A stretch of DNA of 8,782 nt, from assembly GCA_002785585.1 (NCBI GenBank), contig PEUI01000375.1, positions 1-8,782 on the forward strand, in the 5' to 3' direction. The stretch's first letter is position 1. Every line of letters starts with the position of its first letter. Below, one piece after another: positions 6,606-8,782 of the stretch. The position numbers and the translations under genes are program-made. This DNA comes from Lysobacterales bacterium CG02_land_8_20_14_3_00_62_12 (lineage in GTDB: Bacteria > Pseudomonadota > Gammaproteobacteria > Xanthomonadales > Ahniellaceae). The notes below the pieces were generated by a model. It searched no databases and was not told where the DNA came from. It was given only the letters and a program-made list of their open reading frames with translations.

Positions 6606-6860
6606 ATGCGATCATGGGCTGTTCAAGACGCCAAGGCACGCTTCAGCGAGTTGCTTGCAACCTGCCTGGCCGATGGACCGCAGTTGCTGACCAGGCGTGG
6701 TGCCGAGGCGGCCGTGTTGGTGCCGGTCGGCGAGTGGCGGCGGCTAACGGTGGCGGCCATGCCTTCGCTCAAATCATTGCTGTTGCAGCAATCCGAGCGG
6801 GTCGGCCTGACGCTTCCCGAGCGTGGCAGAGTGCGTCGGCGACCGATCCCTGAACTGTGA
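6606..6860 (+). CDS. Phd/YefM-family antitoxin
   Basis: Small protein of 84 residues from the preferred start. The N-terminus WAVQDAKARFSELLATC, then GPQLLTRRGAEAAVLVPVGEW (about 24-44), is the typical Phd/YefM fold: a short strand, an amphipathic helix with the KARFSEL signature, then strands carrying the RxGxExAVLVP pattern. This half dimerises and binds DNA. The rest (about 45-84, with SLKSLLL and a basic RGRVRRRP tail) should hold the toxin-neutralising segment. In the family the antitoxin blocks the toxin active site and represses its own operon. The stop codon overlaps the toxin start by one base (TGATG), so the two are probably translated in coupled fashion. A start at 6579 would add nine residues (MTSQLGSRV) but lacks a ribosome binding site. 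Confidence 0.87.
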   Translation: MRSWAVQDAKARFSELLATCLADGPQLLTRRGAEAAVLVPVGEWRRLTVAAMPSLKSLLLQQSERVGLTLPERGRVRRRPIPEL

Positions 6861-7273
6861 TGACAACGATGTATTTGTTGGACACCAATGTCGTTTCGGA
6901 ACTGAGAAAACCCAAACCCCATGGCGCGGTCGTGGCCTGGCTGCAGTCGGTTGACGACACTTGCTTGTATGTTTCAGCGGTCACCATCGCCGAGATTCAG
7001 GCAGGAATTGAGCTGACACGGGACCAAGACGGCATCAAGGCAGCGGCAATTGAGCACTGGCTTGAACAAGTCGCGACCACTTACAACGTGCTGCCGATGG
7101 ATGCGGCAATATTTCGCCTCTGGGCCCGGATGATGCATCACCGATCCAATACCGTGTACGAAGACGCGATGATCGCCGCCACTGCCAAGCTGCATGGCTT
7201 GACCGTAGTGACCCGAAACATAGCGGACTTCAAAGATTTCGATGTGGCCCTGATTAATCCGTTCAAACTCTAG
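6860..7273 (+). CDS. vapC: VapC-type PIN-domain toxin (predicted ribonuclease)
   Basis: PIN-domain protein of 137 residues, the usual VapC length. The acidic metal-binding residues are all present: Asp8 in YLLDTNVVSEL, Glu45 in VTIAEIQAGIEL, Asp102 in YEDAMIAATAKLHG and Asp123 in TRNIADF. VapC toxins are Mg/Mn-dependent endoribonucleases that cut tRNA or rRNA and stop translation; the target here cannot be predicted. The start overlaps the antitoxin stop (TGATG) with no Shine-Dalgarno of its own, consistent with translational coupling; ATG at 6869 and GTG at 6857 are alternatives. A hand count of 6901-7260 gives 200 G+C in 360 (about 56%), against 70% for three sampled 60-base lines elsewhere in the window, suggesting horizontal acquisition. 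The frame is intact and no catalytic residue is missing, so the toxin is probably functional. Confidence 0.92.
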   Translation: MTTMYLLDTNVVSELRKPKPHGAVVAWLQSVDDTCLYVSAVTIAEIQAGIELTRDQDGIKAAAIEHWLEQVATTYNVLPMDAAIFRLWARMMHHRSNTVYEDAMIAATAKLHGLTVVTRNIADFKDFDVALINPFKL

Positions 7274-7380
7274 CGGTATCGCCGCGTGATCCGATTGTCG
7301 GCCATCGCCTGCCTGGGTAGCTGATCGCCGAGCGCTGGCTGGTGTCGAGCAGCCGCGCCATTCGCCCCCAAATCAGCGTT

Positions 7381-8340
7381 TTACGCCGCCCGGTAATGCC
7401 CGATTTTGCGCAGTTTGTCGTAGCGCTGGGTGAGGAGCACGTCGATGTCGAGTTTTTCGAGTTCGGCGAGTTGCCCGAGGAGGACCATTTTCAGCCGTTT
7501 GGCCATGTCGGCGGGGTCGCGGTGGGCGGCGCCGAAGGGTTCCGGGATGATCATGTCGATCAGGCCGTGTTGGTGCAGGCGAACGGCGGTCAGGCCCAGG
7601 GCATCGGCGGCGTCGCGGGCTTTGTCGGCGCTTTTCCAGAGGATCGAGGCGCAGCCTTCGGGCGAGATGACCGAATAAGTCGAGTACTGCAACATCAGCG
7701 TGCGGTCGCCAACGCCGATGGCGAGCGCACCGCCGGAGCCGCCTTCGCCGATCACGGTGCAGAGGATCGGCACACGCAATTTGCTCATTTCCAGCAGGTT
7801 GCGGGCAATCGCTTCGCTCTGGCCGCGTTCTTCGGCGCCGACGCCGGGGTAGGCGCCGGGGGTGTCGATAAAGGTGAGTAGCGGCAGGTGAAAGCGCTCG
7901 GCCAGATGCATCAGCCGCAGGGCTTTGCGATAGCCCTCGGGCCTGGGCATGCCGAAGTTGCGTTTGACTTTGCTCTTGGTGTCGCGGCCTTTTTGATGGC
8001 CGATGACGACGACGGATTTGCCGTCGATCCGCGCCAAGCCGCCGACGATGGCGGCGTCGTCGGCGTAGGCGCGATCCCCGGCCAGCTCATGAAACTCGTC
8101 GCAGATCAACTTGAGGTAGTCCAGCGTGTAGGGCCGCAGCGGATGCCGCGCCAACTGGCTGACTTGCCAGGCGCTGAGCTTGGCGAAAATTTCTTCGGTT
8201 TTGGTGCGCAGCTTGACCGACATGCGCTTGACCTCGCTGTCGAGATCGAGCGCGCTGCCGGCGCCTGCCTGGCGCAATTCGGCGATGCGCGCTTCCAGAT
8301 CGGCCAGCGGCTGTTCAAAGTCCAGGTAGTTGGGATTCAT
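7381..8340 (-). CDS. accA: Acetyl-CoA carboxylase, carboxyltransferase subunit alpha
   Basis: Alpha subunit of the carboxyltransferase half of acetyl-CoA carboxylase. With AccD it moves the carboxyl group from carboxybiotin on AccB to acetyl-CoA, forming malonyl-CoA for fatty acid synthesis in the cytoplasm. The 319-residue length matches E. coli AccA. Hallmarks are [11 protein letters not shown] at the start, [12 protein letters not shown] (65-75), [11 protein letters not shown] (85-95), IGHQKGRDT (113-121), [17 protein letters not shown] (128-144), [10 protein letters not shown] (157-166), the oxyanion region [15 protein letters not shown] (198-212) and [11 protein letters not shown] (226-236). 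Its first 26 bases overlap the end of the rnfB-like gene and it lacks a strong Shine-Dalgarno, so translation is probably coupled. It converges on the vapC toxin across a 107-base gap (7274-7380) where I see only a weak GGCTG/CAGCC hairpin (7337-7354) and no clear terminator. Confidence 0.98.
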   Translation of the reverse strand: MNPNYLDFEQPLADLEARIAELRQAGAGSALDLDSEVKRMSVKLRTKTEEIFAKLSAWQVSQLARHPLRPYTLDYLKLICDEFHELAGDRAYADDAAIVGGLARIDGKSVVVIGHQKGRDTKSKVKRNFGMPRPEGYRKALRLMHLAERFHLPLLTFIDTPGAYPGVGAEERGQSEAIARNLLEMSKLRVPILCTVIGEGGSGGALAIGVGDRTLMLQYSTYSVISPEGCASILWKSADKARDAADALGLTAVRLHQHGLIDMIIPEPFGAAHRDPADMAKRLKMVLLGQLAELEKLDIDVLLTQRYDKLRKIGHYRAA

Positions 8341-8782
8341 TGGCTTGCTGCATCCACGGCGGCACTGGTCGCGAAGTATAAGCGGGGTCGGCGATCATAT
8401 CGATGCAATCGACCGGGCAGGGCGCGACGCACAGATCGCAACCGGTACACAGTTCGGCGATGACGGTGTGCATGAGCTTGGCCGCGCCGAGGATGGCATC
8501 GACCGGACAGGCCTGGATGCATTTGGTGCAACCGATGCATTCGGGCTCACGGATAAAGGCAATGCGCCGCGCTTGTTCGACGCCGTTGTCCGGGTTCAAC
8601 GGTTTGACCGCGCGGCCCAGCAAACGCGCCAGTTGGCGGATGCCTTCGGCGCCGCCGGGCGGGCACTGGTTGATGTCGGCCGCGCCGCTGGCGATCGCTT
8701 CGGCATACGGTCGGCAGGCCGGGTAGCCGCACCGGGTGCACTGCGTCTGCGGCAAGATTCGATCAATGCGGTCGATGAGGCT
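8315..8782 (-). CDS. rnfB: RnfB/RsxB-like ferredoxin with three 4Fe-4S clusters (5' end beyond window)
   Basis: Electron-transfer protein of the RnfB/RsxB family. The frame stays open to the right edge; 155 residues are visible, beginning [15 protein letters not shown], which fits the conserved family start, so the true start is probably just outside. A TTG at 8755 would cut into this conserved part and is unlikely. Three cluster motifs are seen in visible-residue numbering: Cys15, Cys18, Cys23 and Cys40; Cys82, Cys85, Cys88 and Cys92 ([12 protein letters not shown]); and Cys112, Cys115, Cys118 and Cys122 ([12 protein letters not shown]). Rnf/Rsx complexes couple electron transfer between NADH and ferredoxin to ion movement or reduce SoxR. 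Canonical RnfB has an N-terminal membrane helix; whether one is present cannot be seen here. The next gene is accA, not rnfC, so this is probably the stand-alone soluble form, donating electrons to an unknown partner. Confidence 0.92.
   Translation of the reverse strand, partial: SLIDRIDRILPQTQCTRCGYPACRPYAEAIASGAADINQCPPGGAEGIRQLARLLGRAVKPLNPDNGVEQARRIAFIREPECIGCTKCIQACPVDAILGAAKLMHTVIAELCTGCDLCVAPCPVDCIDMIADPAYTSRPVPPWMQQANESQLPGL

Noticed and set aside
7274..7380. Possible gene remnant or bidirectional terminator between vapC and accA
   Set aside because: Short translations here match nothing I recognise, and the GGCTG/CAGCC hairpin is only 5 bp with no T-run.

Overview
The window looks like chromosomal DNA of a GC-rich gammaproteobacterium. 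The AccA N-terminus ([11 protein letters not shown]) and the stretch [14 protein letters not shown] resemble Xanthomonadales-type AccA from memory, and the RnfB-like protein has features of both beta- and gammaproteobacterial forms. A Xanthomonadales/Nevskiales-like lineage is my best guess, not a firm assignment. Nine protein genes are supported, one of them cut by the right edge. No tRNA, rRNA, CRISPR array, insertion sequence or phage gene is visible. No gene-free stretch exceeds 300 bases; the two largest gaps are each 171 bases (3648-3818 and 6435-6605).

Region 1 (27-5927) is a compact agmatine/putrescine utilisation locus in two divergent arms. The left arm, read leftward, encodes an omega-amino acid:pyruvate aminotransferase (2271-3647), alanine dehydrogenase (1053-2168) and agmatinase SpeB (27-995). 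The right arm, read rightward, encodes a PuuR-like HTH-cupin regulator (3819-4367) and a PuuC-like aldehyde dehydrogenase (4425-5927). The inferred route is: agmatine to putrescine plus urea (SpeB); putrescine plus pyruvate to 4-aminobutanal plus alanine (aminotransferase); 4-aminobutanal to GABA plus NADH (PuuC-like); and alanine back to pyruvate plus ammonium plus NADH (Ald). On this reading pyruvate is only a carrier, and each amino group leaves as ammonium. The 171-base divergent intergenic region holds four copies of an AGTGTT(G) half-site, the best candidate operator.

Region 2 (6015-6434) is a small exported single-domain rhodanese in the same direction, 87 bases after the dehydrogenase. 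Its link to the pathway is unclear.

Region 3 (6547-7273) is a type II toxin-antitoxin module: a Phd/YefM-like antitoxin and a VapC-type PIN toxin overlapping by one base, with a lower GC content than sampled neighbouring genes and a palindrome just upstream.

Region 4 (7315-8782, leftward) is housekeeping: an RnfB-like ferredoxin with three predicted 4Fe-4S clusters, incomplete at the right edge, whose last 26 bases overlap the start of accA. AccA is the carboxyltransferase alpha subunit of acetyl-CoA carboxylase.

Most other long open frames lie antisense to these genes and are GC-rich shadows. I see no clear new molecular system. The most interesting content is the closed pyruvate/alanine polyamine module with its half-site array, and the rnfB-accA overlap.
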